Position numbers and translations under genes: made by a program. Positions 52,416-60,906 of a stretch of 64,000 nucleotides of DNA are shown here, piece after piece (positions within the stretch are counted from its first letter, which is position 1; each line of letters begins with the position of its first letter). Origin of the DNA: Rhizobiales bacterium Y(2018) (GTDB lineage Bacteria > Pseudomonadota > Alphaproteobacteria > Rhizobiales > Aestuariivirgaceae); contig SCPD01000003.1 of assembly GCA_005502925.1 (NCBI GenBank), forward strand, positions 1 to 64,000. Reading direction: 5' to 3'. The notes beneath the pieces are model-generated. The model made no database searches. It was not told the origin of the DNA and saw only the letters and a list, made by a program, of their open reading frames with translations.

Positions 52416-53100
52416 TGCCGTGCCGGAGCCTAAAAGGCGAAGGCGGGCCTTCCTCCGCGACCTACGGCTCGGCAAGCCTCTTCCGAACGTTACTATGTTG
52501 GGATGACTACGGATTTGCGTGATCGGCTGCGACGACACAATGCCGGCGAAGCGTTGGAAGATTTCGTCGCGATTCGCGACCGCGGCTCGAGGAATTCGCC
52601 GGCCGGCAGCCGACCCTGATCGTCTCACCCGACTGCCTTCCCCTGCCCGAATGGGCGGCATTCGTCCTATTTCTCCAGTCTTTCTCCAACGAAAGCAATA
52701 GGATGAGGTGGAAATTAGCGCGGCCGCAGCGAGTTCCGCCGACTCTATTATATGGATCCGATGGCAAAATGGACTTGCCGGACTTCATCCAAGCCACTCT
52801 GCAACGGCCGGCATTCAGGGTTAGCGATTCCTATACCGATCGTACAACACGTTTAAATTGTATTATTGCATCTTAAAATAGTGTGCCGTGCTTTTTCTTA
52901 GAGAATTGGCCTTCAGTTAATGTGGCAAACCGGCAACACTCGCCAGGATTCTGACACGGTGCTGCCTAGGTTACTTGACGCTGGAACCCGCTGGGAAGAA
53001 GGTACGCCCATGCACGATTCAGTCGTGCAGCCTTCCAGCACCGGTTTTGTAGGGGATCGGGGGGCCGCTTTAAACACTCCAAGAAGTGGGAGAGACATAA
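52416..53100. other. gene-poor stretch with a possible decayed ORF and the porin leader
   Basis: No intact gene is seen. From 52503 a short frame (MTTDLRDRLRRHNAGEALED) runs to about 52590, then a second frame continues without a stop from about 52586 to 52875 (LEEFAGRQPTLIVSPDCLPL, PEWAAFVLFLQSFS). Together they read like one protein broken by a frameshift; I cannot name it. The last 200 bases become AT-rich and lead into the porin gene, including a hairpin at 52990-53039. Confidence 0.35.
52990..53039 (+). promoter_or_regulatory. structured 5' leader hairpin of the porin gene
   Basis: TGCACGA (53011-53017) pairs with TCGTGCA (53023-53029). Outside it, GCTGG and AAGG on the left match CCTT and CCAGC on the right with one small bulge, giving an extended stem about 60 bases before the porin ATG. 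This may control stability or translation of the porin mRNA. Confidence 0.45.
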
Positions 53101-54462
53101 ATGAAAATGATGAAGTGGGCGCTTCTGGGCGGTGCGGCGGTTGCCGTTACAGCCACGGCTGCTCGCGCTGACGATCTGTCGGCCTTGAAGGCGCAGATCG
53201 AGCAGCTGCAGTCGCGTGTGTCGCAGCTTGAGGCTCAGCCGCAGGCTTCGATGCCGTCGGGCTACAGCCTCCTTTCGATCCGTGACGGTCAGGGCACCTA
53301 TGAAGGCGTGCTCCCTGAGCGTTATGCCGATCGCGTTCGTGAAGAATCGGGCTTCACGCTCTCGGTCGTTCCGACTGCTGACGCGGCTCCGGCTGCTGAA
53401 GTCTCGGTGTCCGGCGAAATCCGTACCGCTCTGATCTACACGGATATCGACGCTGAAGACTCCGACGACAATCTCGACGTCAAGGTCCGTGGCCGTATCT
53501 TCATCAAGGGTAAGGCTGACACGGCTGTCGGTGAAGTCGGTGGTTATTTCCGTCTCCAGGCTGATGGCGGCGGCAACTTCTCGGACTATTCCGAGAACAC
53601 CAAGATGAACAAGGCCTATGGCTGGTGGAAGTTCGCTCCGGAATGGGAGCTGATGGCCGGCTATAACGACAACACCGCTGCTCTGCAGGTCGGTTGGGAC
53701 TGGCTCGCGGCTTCTGGCCCGACCGCGTCCTTCGGCCCGTCGAACATCAACAACGAGCAGATGCGCCTGACCTACTCGTCCGGCCCGTTGTCCTTCGCCA
53801 TCGCGGTGGAAGATGCGGATGCTGGCACGACGTTCGGCGTTGCTGTGACCAAGGTTGACCCGCCCGGTCCTGTGACCATTGTCACTACTGCGTCTCTGGT
53901 TTCGGCCAGCACGGCTGACCGTTCGGACATTCCGGCGGTTGAAGGCTACCTGATGTATTCGTCGGACGCCTTCACGGCTCAGATCGCCGGCCTTTATCAG
54001 GACGACAATATTGGCGACAACGCTGATTGGGCGATCGGTGGCGGTGCCACGGTTGGCCTCGGTGAGATGTTCCAGCTGACGGCCGGTGCGGTCTATGGCG
54101 AAGGCACCACCCAGTATGCCAACAATGTCGGCCCGCTCACGGTTGACGAGGAGTTCTGGGGTGCGTCGGTCGGCTTGCTGGCCAACCTCTCGGAAGACAC
54201 CCGGTTGGAACTGGGCGTCGGCTACGAAGATTATGATGACGCCGGCACGGCCCTTGGCTTCGGCGGCGGCATCTACTGGGATCCTGTCAGCCAGGTTACC
54301 CTGGGCTTCGGCGCCACCTATATCGATCGTAAGGACACCGGCGCTCTCGCAGCGGTTGACGGTCCGGATGGCGACGCTCTCGCTGACCATGTCGAAGTCG
54401 TCGATGATGAGGACGAGGACAGCCTCGAAATCTTCTTCGGCACCTGGCTCAGGTTCCCGTAA
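53101..54462 (+). CDS. outer-membrane porin (Omp2/porin_2 type)
   Basis: A 453-residue exported beta-barrel with a signal peptide (MKMMKWALLGGAAVAVTATAARA). A short coiled coil (ALKAQIEQLQSRVSQLEAQ) follows, then alternating amphipathic strands with many Gly/Asp/Tyr, ending in a final Phe-Pro (WLRFP). The porin_2 group of Hyphomicrobiales matches. The gene uses gct, cgt, ggt and gtt codons more than its neighbours, a sign of high expression. GGGAGAG precedes the ATG. A terminator with T5 follows at 54529. Confidence 0.9.
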   Translation: MKMMKWALLGGAAVAVTATAARADDLSALKAQIEQLQSRVSQLEAQPQASMPSGYSLLSIRDGQGTYEGVLPERYADRVREESGFTLSVVPTADAAPAAEVSVSGEIRTALIYTDIDAEDSDDNLDVKVRGRIFIKGKADTAVGEVGGYFRLQADGGGNFSDYSENTKMNKAYGWWKFAPEWELMAGYNDNTAALQVGWDWLAASGPTASFGPSNINNEQMRLTYSSGPLSFAIAVEDADAGTTFGVAVTKVDPPGPVTIVTTASLVSASTADRSDIPAVEGYLMYSSDAFTAQIAGLYQDDNIGDNADWAIGGGATVGLGEMFQLTAGAVYGEGTTQYANNVGPLTVDEEFWGASVGLLANLSEDTRLELGVGYEDYDDAGTALGFGGGIYWDPVSQVTLGFGATYIDRKDTGALAAVDGPDGDALADHVEVVDDEDEDSLEIFFGTWLRFP

Positions 54463-54528
54463 TTACGCATAAGGCTGCTTGGTTAAGGTCGCTCCCGCTT
54501 CCTGACGCCAAGTCGGTTTCCTGCAGAG

Positions 54529-54557
54529 CCCCGTCGCGGTACCGCGGCGGGGTTTTT
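54529..54557 (+). terminator. rho-independent terminator of the porin gene
   Basis: CCCCGTCGCGG and CCGCGGCGGGG form a GC-rich stem followed by TTTTT. It is 67 bases after the porin stop. Confidence 0.85.
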
Positions 54558-54669
54558 CGTTGCCGGCCAGGGAATCGCAAGCGTCTCCGGTCTCACGCAC
54601 AAGAATCAGGATCCATCTGGTTGAAGCCAGATGCGCCTTCAGGATTGAAGTAACGGGTAAGACGAACGG

Positions 54670-56280
54670 CTACCGCGCAAGATCACCCAGCGCCGACAGC
54701 AGAGGCTGCAATTCCTGCTCATAGCGCCGCCAGCGTTCCACCGAACTCCTATAGATGGGACTTCTGACTTGGCCGCGGCTAAGCGTCTTAACGGTCGAGT
54801 CGCCTTCATGAAAGCTCAGACACGCTTCATCCCATGGCAAGCCGATGAACTCGATCAGCTTGCGCGCCTCCGCTTCAAAATCGGAGGTGAACCTCTCATA
54901 ATCGAGTTCATAAATCTGAAGCGGCAGCACGCGCTTCCAATGAGCCATGAGACGCGCATAGTCGCGATAATATTGCCCGAGTATAGTCAGATCGCAGCTG
55001 TAGGAGTGACTGTCGTTGAGCGGGTTCTGAAAGCAGGACCAGCAAGTGTCCATTGGATTGCGCTTGCAGTGGATGATCCGCGCCTGCGGCCATAACAACG
55101 CAACCAGTCCCAGATTAGCAAAATTATGCGGCATCTTATCGATGACGCGTAGCGCGTTGGGACGATGAAACTGGAGGAGCTTGACGTAACTCTCCCCGAT
55201 GTTCCGCAACACTTCGGCCGGCATCGTCTGTAATCTTGTGAGGAACATTTCAACGGCCGAGCCCGGCGCGAAATTCATAGATCGGGCCAACATGTGGATG
55301 CGAACCAACTCTCCGGCCCCAGCCACTTGGCGATGGCTGGCGATCACCTGCTCGGTGAGCGTCGTGCCCGAGCGCGGCATGCCAACGATGAGCACCGGCA
55401 ACTGGCTTGTATTTGCGAGATGGGAATGAGCCTGCATAACCTCGGGCGTAAAGGTAGAAATCACGTCATCCACCCAGTTGTGGAAACTGTCCCCACCGAA
55501 ATCTGGCTTCACCAGACGATTAGCCTCCGCGAAATGCCGGAAGGCGGCCGGATAGCGGCCGGCTTTTTCATGCATGAAGCCCAATGACGTATGCAGCATC
55601 TGGGCCAGCGGCGCGGTCATGCCCTCTTCCTTGAGCCGCTGCTCGGCCTCGGCAATGAGCGGACCATGCTGGTCGCCAGGCCGGTTCATCGCCAGACGAT
55701 AGAGCGCCATTACCGAAAATGTGATGCCGCGCCGTAGTTCCTCGAAAAGTGCATCCGCCTCATCCTGCCGTCCCAGAACATCCAGGCTTTCGGCGATCCC
55801 CATCTTGACTCTCTCGTCGTCGGGGCTCAGCGCACGGGCGCGCTCGAGATAGGGCAAGGCAAGCGCGGCCTTGCCGACGTCACGGTAATATTCGCCGATC
55901 GCCAGCAGAGTCTCCAGCTGCTTCGGGTTGATGAGCAAGGCATTGTGCAGAAACGGCAAGGCCAGCTCTATTACCTTTGCATCAAGATAGAAGCGCCCGA
56001 CATTGTTCAGATAGATCGGGTTCTGCGGCTCGGCCTTCGCCGCGAACTCTAAATGTTTCAGGGCCAGACCGCGCCTGTTCTGCTGCTTGTAGATGATGCC
56101 CAGAAGATTATGGACATCTGGCCTGTTGGGGTTATCCCTTAACAGTTCCAATGCGCCGGACTCGGCCTTCGCGTAATCGCGCTGATGCACCAGAACGCCG
56201 ATCTGCTTGATGGCCTCGAGAACACGATCGGGCTTACGGAGAATGGCGGCGGGCGCCGCCGGCGGACGATAAGTTTTCAT
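54670..56280 (-). CDS. TPR-sulfotransferase fusion protein
   Basis: A 536-residue protein. The first half has about four or five tetratricopeptide repeats (AESGALELLRDNPNRPDVHN and LLGIIYKQQNRRGLALKHLE; PFLHNALLINPKQLETLLAIG). The second half is a sulfotransferase domain: 5' phosphosulfate loop VGMPRSGTTLTEQVIASH and 3' PAPS-binding CKRNPMDTCWSCF. No signal peptide is seen. Such TPR-sulfotransferases modify unknown targets, perhaps surface glycans or peptides. It is transcribed alone. Uses rarer codons than many neighbours, with AT-richer stretches. Confidence 0.88.
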   Translation of the reverse strand: MKTYRPPAAPAAILRKPDRVLEAIKQIGVLVHQRDYAKAESGALELLRDNPNRPDVHNLLGIIYKQQNRRGLALKHLEFAAKAEPQNPIYLNNVGRFYLDAKVIELALPFLHNALLINPKQLETLLAIGEYYRDVGKAALALPYLERARALSPDDERVKMGIAESLDVLGRQDEADALFEELRRGITFSVMALYRLAMNRPGDQHGPLIAEAEQRLKEEGMTAPLAQMLHTSLGFMHEKAGRYPAAFRHFAEANRLVKPDFGGDSFHNWVDDVISTFTPEVMQAHSHLANTSQLPVLIVGMPRSGTTLTEQVIASHRQVAGAGELVRIHMLARSMNFAPGSAVEMFLTRLQTMPAEVLRNIGESYVKLLQFHRPNALRVIDKMPHNFANLGLVALLWPQARIIHCKRNPMDTCWSCFQNPLNDSHSYSCDLTILGQYYRDYARLMAHWKRVLPLQIYELDYERFTSDFEAEARKLIEFIGLPWDEACLSFHEGDSTVKTLSRGQVRSPIYRSSVERWRRYEQELQPLLSALGDLAR

Positions 56281-56355
56281 CTCCGAATTCTAGCCCATTC
56301 ATCGTGGAGGGGCCACAAGGCAAGCTGCTGGTGCGGCGACGATTCTCCGACCGAC

Positions 56356-56793
56356 CTACATCGGCTCGAAGACCGTGCCGCCCGCCTTGTACCCGCCTTG
56401 CGCCGTCTGGGCGAAGGGCGAGCATTCGGTGCGTGTGCCGCGCGGCAGGAAGCTCGTCGGATTGAAGGCCTCGCAGAGCGAGCCGTCGCTCGCCTGCCAG
56501 ATGCCGGTGCCCTCGCCTTTGCCGCTTTCCTGATAGCTGAAGGTGCCGTCGCTGTTGAAGGTCGTCGTGCCGGTGCGATTGACGGGCCGCGTATAACGGA
56601 AGCTGTTGCCCGACAGGACACGCATGATGTCGCCCGCCTTCATCGGCCCGGTGGGCACGGTGGGCGGCGGAGCCGTGACATCGGGCCCGGTCGTCGAATC
56701 ATCGATGCGCGTCGAGCTCGAGCTGCAGGCGCCAAGCAGAAAAGCGGCTAAGGCAATGCCGGCCCAGGCCGATGGACGGGACAAGCGCATCAT
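56356..56793 (-). CDS. small lipoprotein of unknown function
   Basis: A 145-residue lipoprotein with lipobox LLGACS after a signal peptide. The N-terminus of the mature part is Ser/Thr/Pro-rich. The rest (AGDIMRVLSGNSFRYTRPVNR, TTFNSDGTFSYQESGKGEGTG, LCEAFNPTSFLPRGTRTEC) resembles small DUF-type envelope proteins with a NSDGT repeat. Start overlaps the LDT stop by 4 bases, so the two genes are coupled. Confidence 0.7.
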   Translation of the reverse strand: MMRLSRPSAWAGIALAAFLLGACSSSSTRIDDSTTGPDVTAPPPTVPTGPMKAGDIMRVLSGNSFRYTRPVNRTGTTTFNSDGTFSYQESGKGEGTGIWQASDGSLCEAFNPTSFLPRGTRTECSPFAQTAQGGYKAGGTVFEPM

Positions 56794-57419
56794 ATTCCCT
56801 CCGCCATGACGACAACCCGTGCGCCGACGGGCGCGCGGCGATAGAGCTCGATGACACTTTGGTTGAGCATGCGGATACAGCCTGAGGATGCGTTCTTGCC
56901 GATCGACATCGGCTCGTTGGTGCCGTGAATGCGGTACAGCGTGTCACCGCCATTCTGGAACAGATACAGCGCCCGGGCGCCGAGCGGATTTTCCGGGCCA
57001 CCCGGCATGCCGTCCTTCCACTTCGCCTTTTCGGGACTGCGCTCGATCATGTCCTTGGGCGGCGTCCAGCGCGGCCACATCACCTTGCGGCCGACATCGG
57101 CAAGCCCGGCCCAGCGGAAGCCGTCGCGGCCCACCGCGCAGCCGAAGCGCAGGGCCTGTTGGCCTTCCAGAATCAGGAAAAGCTGGCGTGAGCCGGTATT
57201 AATGATGATGGTGCCCGGCCAATGCCGTGTCGGGTAGGGAACGATGGCGCGGCGGAAGTCTTTCGGCAGCTTCTTCTCGTCAAAAGGTGGCAGCGGGTAC
57301 GGATCGTCGAGATCCTGATCGGCCCAGGCCGACGTCGCCATGAGGCCCGTCGGCAACGCCGAGCCGGCCGCCAAGGCACCCCCGATGAAATTCCGACGCG
57401 ACAAAACTGATCCGGACAC
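56790..57419 (-). CDS. L,D-transpeptidase (YkuD) with Tat signal
   Basis: A 209-residue exported protein. The N-terminus has a twin-arginine signal (SRRNFIGGALAAGSALP). The YkuD domain includes IIINTGSRQLFLILEG and the active-site HGTNEP...SSGCIRM with catalytic Cys. These enzymes make 3-3 peptidoglycan cross-links or attach lipoproteins. The start is GTG at 57419 with GAGGAGG upstream. Coupled to the small lipoprotein gene, which may be its target or partner (inference). Confidence 0.93.
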   Translation of the reverse strand: MSGSVLSRRNFIGGALAAGSALPTGLMATSAWADQDLDDPYPLPPFDEKKLPKDFRRAIVPYPTRHWPGTIIINTGSRQLFLILEGQQALRFGCAVGRDGFRWAGLADVGRKVMWPRWTPPKDMIERSPEKAKWKDGMPGGPENPLGARALYLFQNGGDTLYRIHGTNEPMSIGKNASSGCIRMLNQSVIELYRRAPVGARVVVMAEGI

Positions 57420-57811
57420 GGTTCTTCCTCCTCAGGCCTTCTTTCATTCACTGCACGCACAGATGGCAAGACTGCGGCACCTGTACCAGCGTGCCGGCGA
57501 AATCTCGCCGCCGCGCTTATCTTTTTGTTTGCGCATGACTTTCCGGAAAAGCGGCATCCGCGTCCCCAATCATGCTCTAGAACCATTCCGCTCGGGGTTC
57601 AATTGCCCGGAAGGGCATGAGTTTCTTAGCTAAAATCGCATGTAATGCCTTAACAACTCATCAAGGCTAACCGCTGATTAACATGAATGAGACGACATGA
57701 AATGATACAGTCCCGGGCGAGATGAGACGGCTTCTTCCGCCCCTTTGTATTCTCCCCGTCTCCTGACAGCACCCCGATCCTTTTCACCCCGCATCACATG
57801 CGGGGTTTTTT
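57420..57811. other. long spacer with a degenerate repeat and an orphan terminator
   Basis: No gene is seen in this divergent spacer. It holds a degenerate GCGCATGA...TCATGC repeat at 57531-57578, an AT-rich stretch around 57630-57700 that could carry promoters, and a strong terminator at 57787-57813 with no gene upstream of it on the plus strand. Confidence 0.6.
57531..57578. repeat. GCGCATGA...TCATGC dispersed palindrome, copy 2 (degenerate)
   Basis: GCGCATGACTTTCCGGAAAA and a distal ATCATGC match the repeat at 36372-36419, with a changed centre. Confidence 0.6.
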
Positions 57812-57813
57812 TT
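57787..57813 (+). terminator. orphan rho-independent terminator
   Basis: CCCCGCAT pairs with ATGCGGGG around CAC, followed by eight Ts. It precedes the glycosyltransferase gene, with no plus-strand gene upstream. It may end a small RNA or act as an attenuator. Confidence 0.75.
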
Positions 57814-57970
57814 GTCAGGCTTCAGCCGCACCGGACGCCGATGCATGGCTCCTTTACCTCTGCTTATTCTCCACCATGGTATGGGCTCGCGGGGCGGAGT
57901 GGAAGGACCTGCTTCTTCGGATTTTGAGTTGAATTTGAAGGAGCGGGTCGCGGGAGCGGGAGATCCTGAC

Positions 57971-59407
57971 ATGGCCGAAAGGCTGGCCGAGGGGCGCAAA
58001 TCCTATATCGATGTCGAGGTGCTGCAGCGCCTGCTCAAGGGATTGGATTTCATCGTCCTCTGCTTTGCCGGGCTCGTCATCACGCTGGGCATGGCACGCT
58101 TGCCGGCGACGCCGGACAATGACGCGCTCATCGGCTTCTTCACGCTGGAGCTGGTTCTGCTCTCGATGTTCGTGATGCGCATCCTGGGCCTTTATGAGAT
58201 CGCGGCGCTGCGCCGCGGCCTCAGATCCATCGTTCTCTCCTTCGCCGCCTGCCTGCTGAGCGTCTCCGTCAACTATCTGCTGGCCTGGCTCGGCCTCATC
58301 GACCTGCCTCCCGCCTGGCTCGTCGTCTGGCTCGCGCTCACGGCCGCCTATCTCATCCTGACGCGTGGCGTCGTCGCTCTATGGGCGCGACCTCTCGAAC
58401 CCGCCGGCCGCTTCCGCAAACGCATCGCCATTGTCGGTGGCGGTGCCGCGGCCGAGGAGGCCATTGCGACGCTCGAAGGGTCGCCCGGCCTCGACATCGA
58501 CATTGTCGGCCTGTTCGACGACCGTTTCGACGATCGCAGCCCGGAAGCGATCCGCGCCCACAAGAAGCTCGGCAAGATCAGCGAGCTCGCCTTCTTCGCG
58601 CGCGAGCACCGGGTCGACCTCATCATCGTCGCGATACCGCTGTCCGCCGAAGCGCGACTCCTGCAGATTCTGAAGCGGCTCTGGGAATTGCCCGTCGACA
58701 TCCGAATCAGTGGACAGGCCTCGAAGCTCAAACTGAGCCCGCGCGCCTATACGCATCTCGGAAATCTGCCCCTGCTCGCGGTCTTCGACCGGCCGCTGAC
58801 CGGCTGGTCGTCCTTCCTCAAATCGGCGATGGACCGCAGTCTGGCGCTCCTCTTCATCATCGTCTTTTCGCCCGTTCTGGCTCTGACGGCGCTCGCCGTG
58901 CGTCTCGACAGCAAGGGCCCGATCCTCTTCAAGCAGCGCCGCTACGGCTTCAACAACGAGCTTATCGAGGTCTATAAATTCCGCTCCATGTATGTGGACC
59001 GCAGCGACGCCGACGCTGCCCGGCTGGTGAGCAAGGGCGACCCGCGCGTGACCCCTGTCGGGCGCTTCATCCGCAAGACGTCGCTCGACGAATTACCTCA
59101 GCTTTTCAATGTATTGAAGGGCGATCTCTCACTCGTCGGGCCACGCCCGCACGCCACCCAGGCCAAGGCGCAGGAGGCGCTCTACGAGCAGGTCGTCGAC
59201 GGTTATTTCGCCCGCCACCGGGTGCGGCCCGGCATCACCGGCTGGGCGCAGATCAATGGTTGGCGCGGCGAAACCGACACCAAGGAGAAGATCGAGCAGC
59301 GCGTGCTTTACGACCTCGACTACATCGATCAATGGTCGCTCGGCTTCGATCTCTACATCCTCGCCCGGACCCCCCTGGCCCTGCTCCAGACCCAGAACGC
59401 CTACTGA
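57971..59407 (+). CDS. undecaprenyl-phosphate sugar phosphotransferase (exopolysaccharide priming)
   Basis: About 478 residues from ATG 57971 (MAERLAEGRKSYIDVEVL), which GGGAG precedes by 8 bases. In-frame starts at 57881 and 57845 would add up to 42 residues and cannot be excluded. There are about four N-terminal helices, a CoA-binding-like fold (IAIVGGGAAAEEAIATLEG), a fifth helix (LALLFIIVFSPVLALTALAV) and the bacterial sugar transferase domain with KFRSMYVD, RKTSLDELPQL, NVLKGDLSLVGPRPH and WAQINGWRGET. This is the WcaJ/PssY type, which attaches the first hexose phosphate to undecaprenyl phosphate at the inner membrane. No other polysaccharide genes are nearby. Confidence 0.9.
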   Translation: MAERLAEGRKSYIDVEVLQRLLKGLDFIVLCFAGLVITLGMARLPATPDNDALIGFFTLELVLLSMFVMRILGLYEIAALRRGLRSIVLSFAACLLSVSVNYLLAWLGLIDLPPAWLVVWLALTAAYLILTRGVVALWARPLEPAGRFRKRIAIVGGGAAAEEAIATLEGSPGLDIDIVGLFDDRFDDRSPEAIRAHKKLGKISELAFFAREHRVDLIIVAIPLSAEARLLQILKRLWELPVDIRISGQASKLKLSPRAYTHLGNLPLLAVFDRPLTGWSSFLKSAMDRSLALLFIIVFSPVLALTALAVRLDSKGPILFKQRRYGFNNELIEVYKFRSMYVDRSDADAARLVSKGDPRVTPVGRFIRKTSLDELPQLFNVLKGDLSLVGPRPHATQAKAQEALYEQVVDGYFARHRVRPGITGWAQINGWRGETDTKEKIEQRVLYDLDYIDQWSLGFDLYILARTPLALLQTQNAY

Positions 59408-59523
59408 ACCCGAACCGTCGCTATGCACAGGGCTTAAATCGCTCTTTACCCTGTCCGGCAGAGGTATAGACTCCCAACAGCTGCGAAAATGCAGCTCTGG
59501 GCAACCATCAGAGGGGTTAAGTC

Positions 59524-59808
59524 ATGGATTTCATCATTCAGTTGATCCTTGGCGCATTGGGCGGCAACGGGGCGGGCGCCGCCGTCAAGAATGCCAGCCT
59601 CGGCACTGTCGGCAATTCCGTTGTCGGCGCGGTCGGCGGCCTCATCCTCGGTCAAATACTTCAGAGATACATGGGCATGGATGCGGCCGCGGCCACAGCG
59701 ACGTCGGGCAGCATCATCCAAAGCGTGATCGGCGGCGCCGGTGGCGGCGCCATCCTGACCATCGTCGCCGGCCTCATCAAGAATGCGATGAGCAAAGGCT
59801 CAGCATAA
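59524..59808 (+). CDS. glycine-rich small membrane protein
   Basis: A 94-residue protein with two or three Gly/Ala-rich hydrophobic segments (LILGALGGNGAGAAV; VGNSVVGAVGGLILGQILQ; VIGGAGGGAILTIVAGLI) of the glycine-zipper kind. I do not recognise a family, though similar small proteins occur in this order. The GAGGGG before the ATG supports translation, and a perfect 13-bp hairpin follows the stop. Inner- or outer-membrane placement is not clear. Confidence 0.75.
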   Translation: MDFIIQLILGALGGNGAGAAVKNASLGTVGNSVVGAVGGLILGQILQRYMGMDAAAATATSGSIIQSVIGGAGGGAILTIVAGLIKNAMSKGSA

Positions 59809-59828
59809 TAGATCTCTCACCAGAATGC

Positions 59829-59856
59829 GAAACGGGCGCCCACGGGCGCCCGTTTC
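59829..59856. terminator. bidirectional terminator
   Basis: GAAACGGGCGCCC pairs perfectly with GGGCGCCCGTTTC over 13 bp with a 2-base loop. It separates the small glycine-rich gene from the convergent YpfJ-type gene. Confidence 0.8.
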
Positions 59857-59881
59857 AGTTTAAAAGCAGATCAAGATCGGC

Positions 59882-60874
59882 TCAGATCTGATCCGTACCG
59901 AAGCTGTCGCAGGTCTTCATGTCGCCGCTTGCGAGACCACGCTTGAACCAGCGGACGCGCTGCTCCGACGAGCCGTGGGTGAAGGATTCCGGCACCACAT
60001 AACCTTGCGAGCGGCGCTGCAAGCGGTCATCGCCGATGGCGGCCGCGGCATTGAGGCCTTCCTCGATATCGCCCTCTTCGAGAATGTTGTTGGTGTCGTT
60101 GGCCGATTTCGCCCACACGCCGGCGAGGCAATCGGCCTGCAGCTCCATGCGCACCGAGAGGTTGTTGGCCTCGGCTTCCGAAGCCTGCTGGCGCGCCTGC
60201 ATGACCTTGGCGGCGATACCAAGCTGGTTCTGGATATGGTGACCCACCTCATGCGCAATGACATAGGCCTGGGCGAAATCGCCGGGCGCGCCGAGCTTGT
60301 TCTTCATGTCCTGATAGAAGGAGAGATCGATATAGACCTTGTTGTCGCCCGGACAATAGAACGGTCCCATGGCCGACTGGGCCATGCCGCAGGCCGACTG
60401 CACGAAGCCGTTGAACAGAACGAGGGTCGGCTTCTGATATTGCCGGCCCATCTCCTGGAATTTCTGGGTCCAGACGCGCTCGGTGGAGCCCAGCACCCGG
60501 GAGACGAAATCCTTGCCGGCATCGCCGGTCACATCGACCTGGGCCTGGCCGGAAGGCTGCTGCTGGGTCTGAGTCTGGTTCTGGGTGGTGGTCTGCCCAC
60601 CTGAGGGCGCTTGCGTCTCGCTCTGCTGCTGGCCCGGCGGCTGCAGCTGGCCGTCGCCGGTGATCATTTGCAGGAGATCCACGCCGAAGACGAACTTGGC
60701 GATCAGATAGACCGCCACCAGCAGAATGATGGTCTGAAGGCTGAAGCCGCGCCCGCCGCCGCCCATCGGCACCTGGAAACCGCCGCCCTTGCCGCCGCGC
60801 GGGAAGCCGAAGCCGCCGCCCTGGCCGCGGCGATCCTCGATATTGTCGCTGGGCCGTTCATTGTCGAGTCTCAT
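59882..60874 (-). CDS. YpfJ-type zinc metallopeptidase-like protein
   Basis: A 330-residue protein of the neutral zinc metallopeptidase (YpfJ) family. A short Gly-rich N-terminus precedes one membrane helix ([21 protein letters not shown]), a Gln/Thr-rich linker and a zinc-binding domain with [12 protein letters not shown] and [12 protein letters not shown]. The family marker [13 protein letters not shown] lies near the N-terminus. AGGAGG precedes the ATG. The protease activity of this family is presumed, not shown. Confidence 0.9.
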   Translation of the reverse strand: MRLDNERPSDNIEDRRGQGGGFGFPRGGKGGGFQVPMGGGGRGFSLQTIILLVAVYLIAKFVFGVDLLQMITGDGQLQPPGQQQSETQAPSGGQTTTQNQTQTQQQPSGQAQVDVTGDAGKDFVSRVLGSTERVWTQKFQEMGRQYQKPTLVLFNGFVQSACGMAQSAMGPFYCPGDNKVYIDLSFYQDMKNKLGAPGDFAQAYVIAHEVGHHIQNQLGIAAKVMQARQQASEAEANNLSVRMELQADCLAGVWAKSANDTNNILEEGDIEEGLNAAAAIGDDRLQRRSQGYVVPESFTHGSSEQRVRWFKRGLASGDMKTCDSFGTDQI

Positions 60875-60906
60875 GTCGTCCTTGCCTCCTGTCCGATGGT
60901 CCCGGG

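Noticed and set aside
52306-52506. Small plus-strand frame over tRNA-Val
   Set aside because: It includes the whole tRNA and begins in its 5' flank, so it is spurious.
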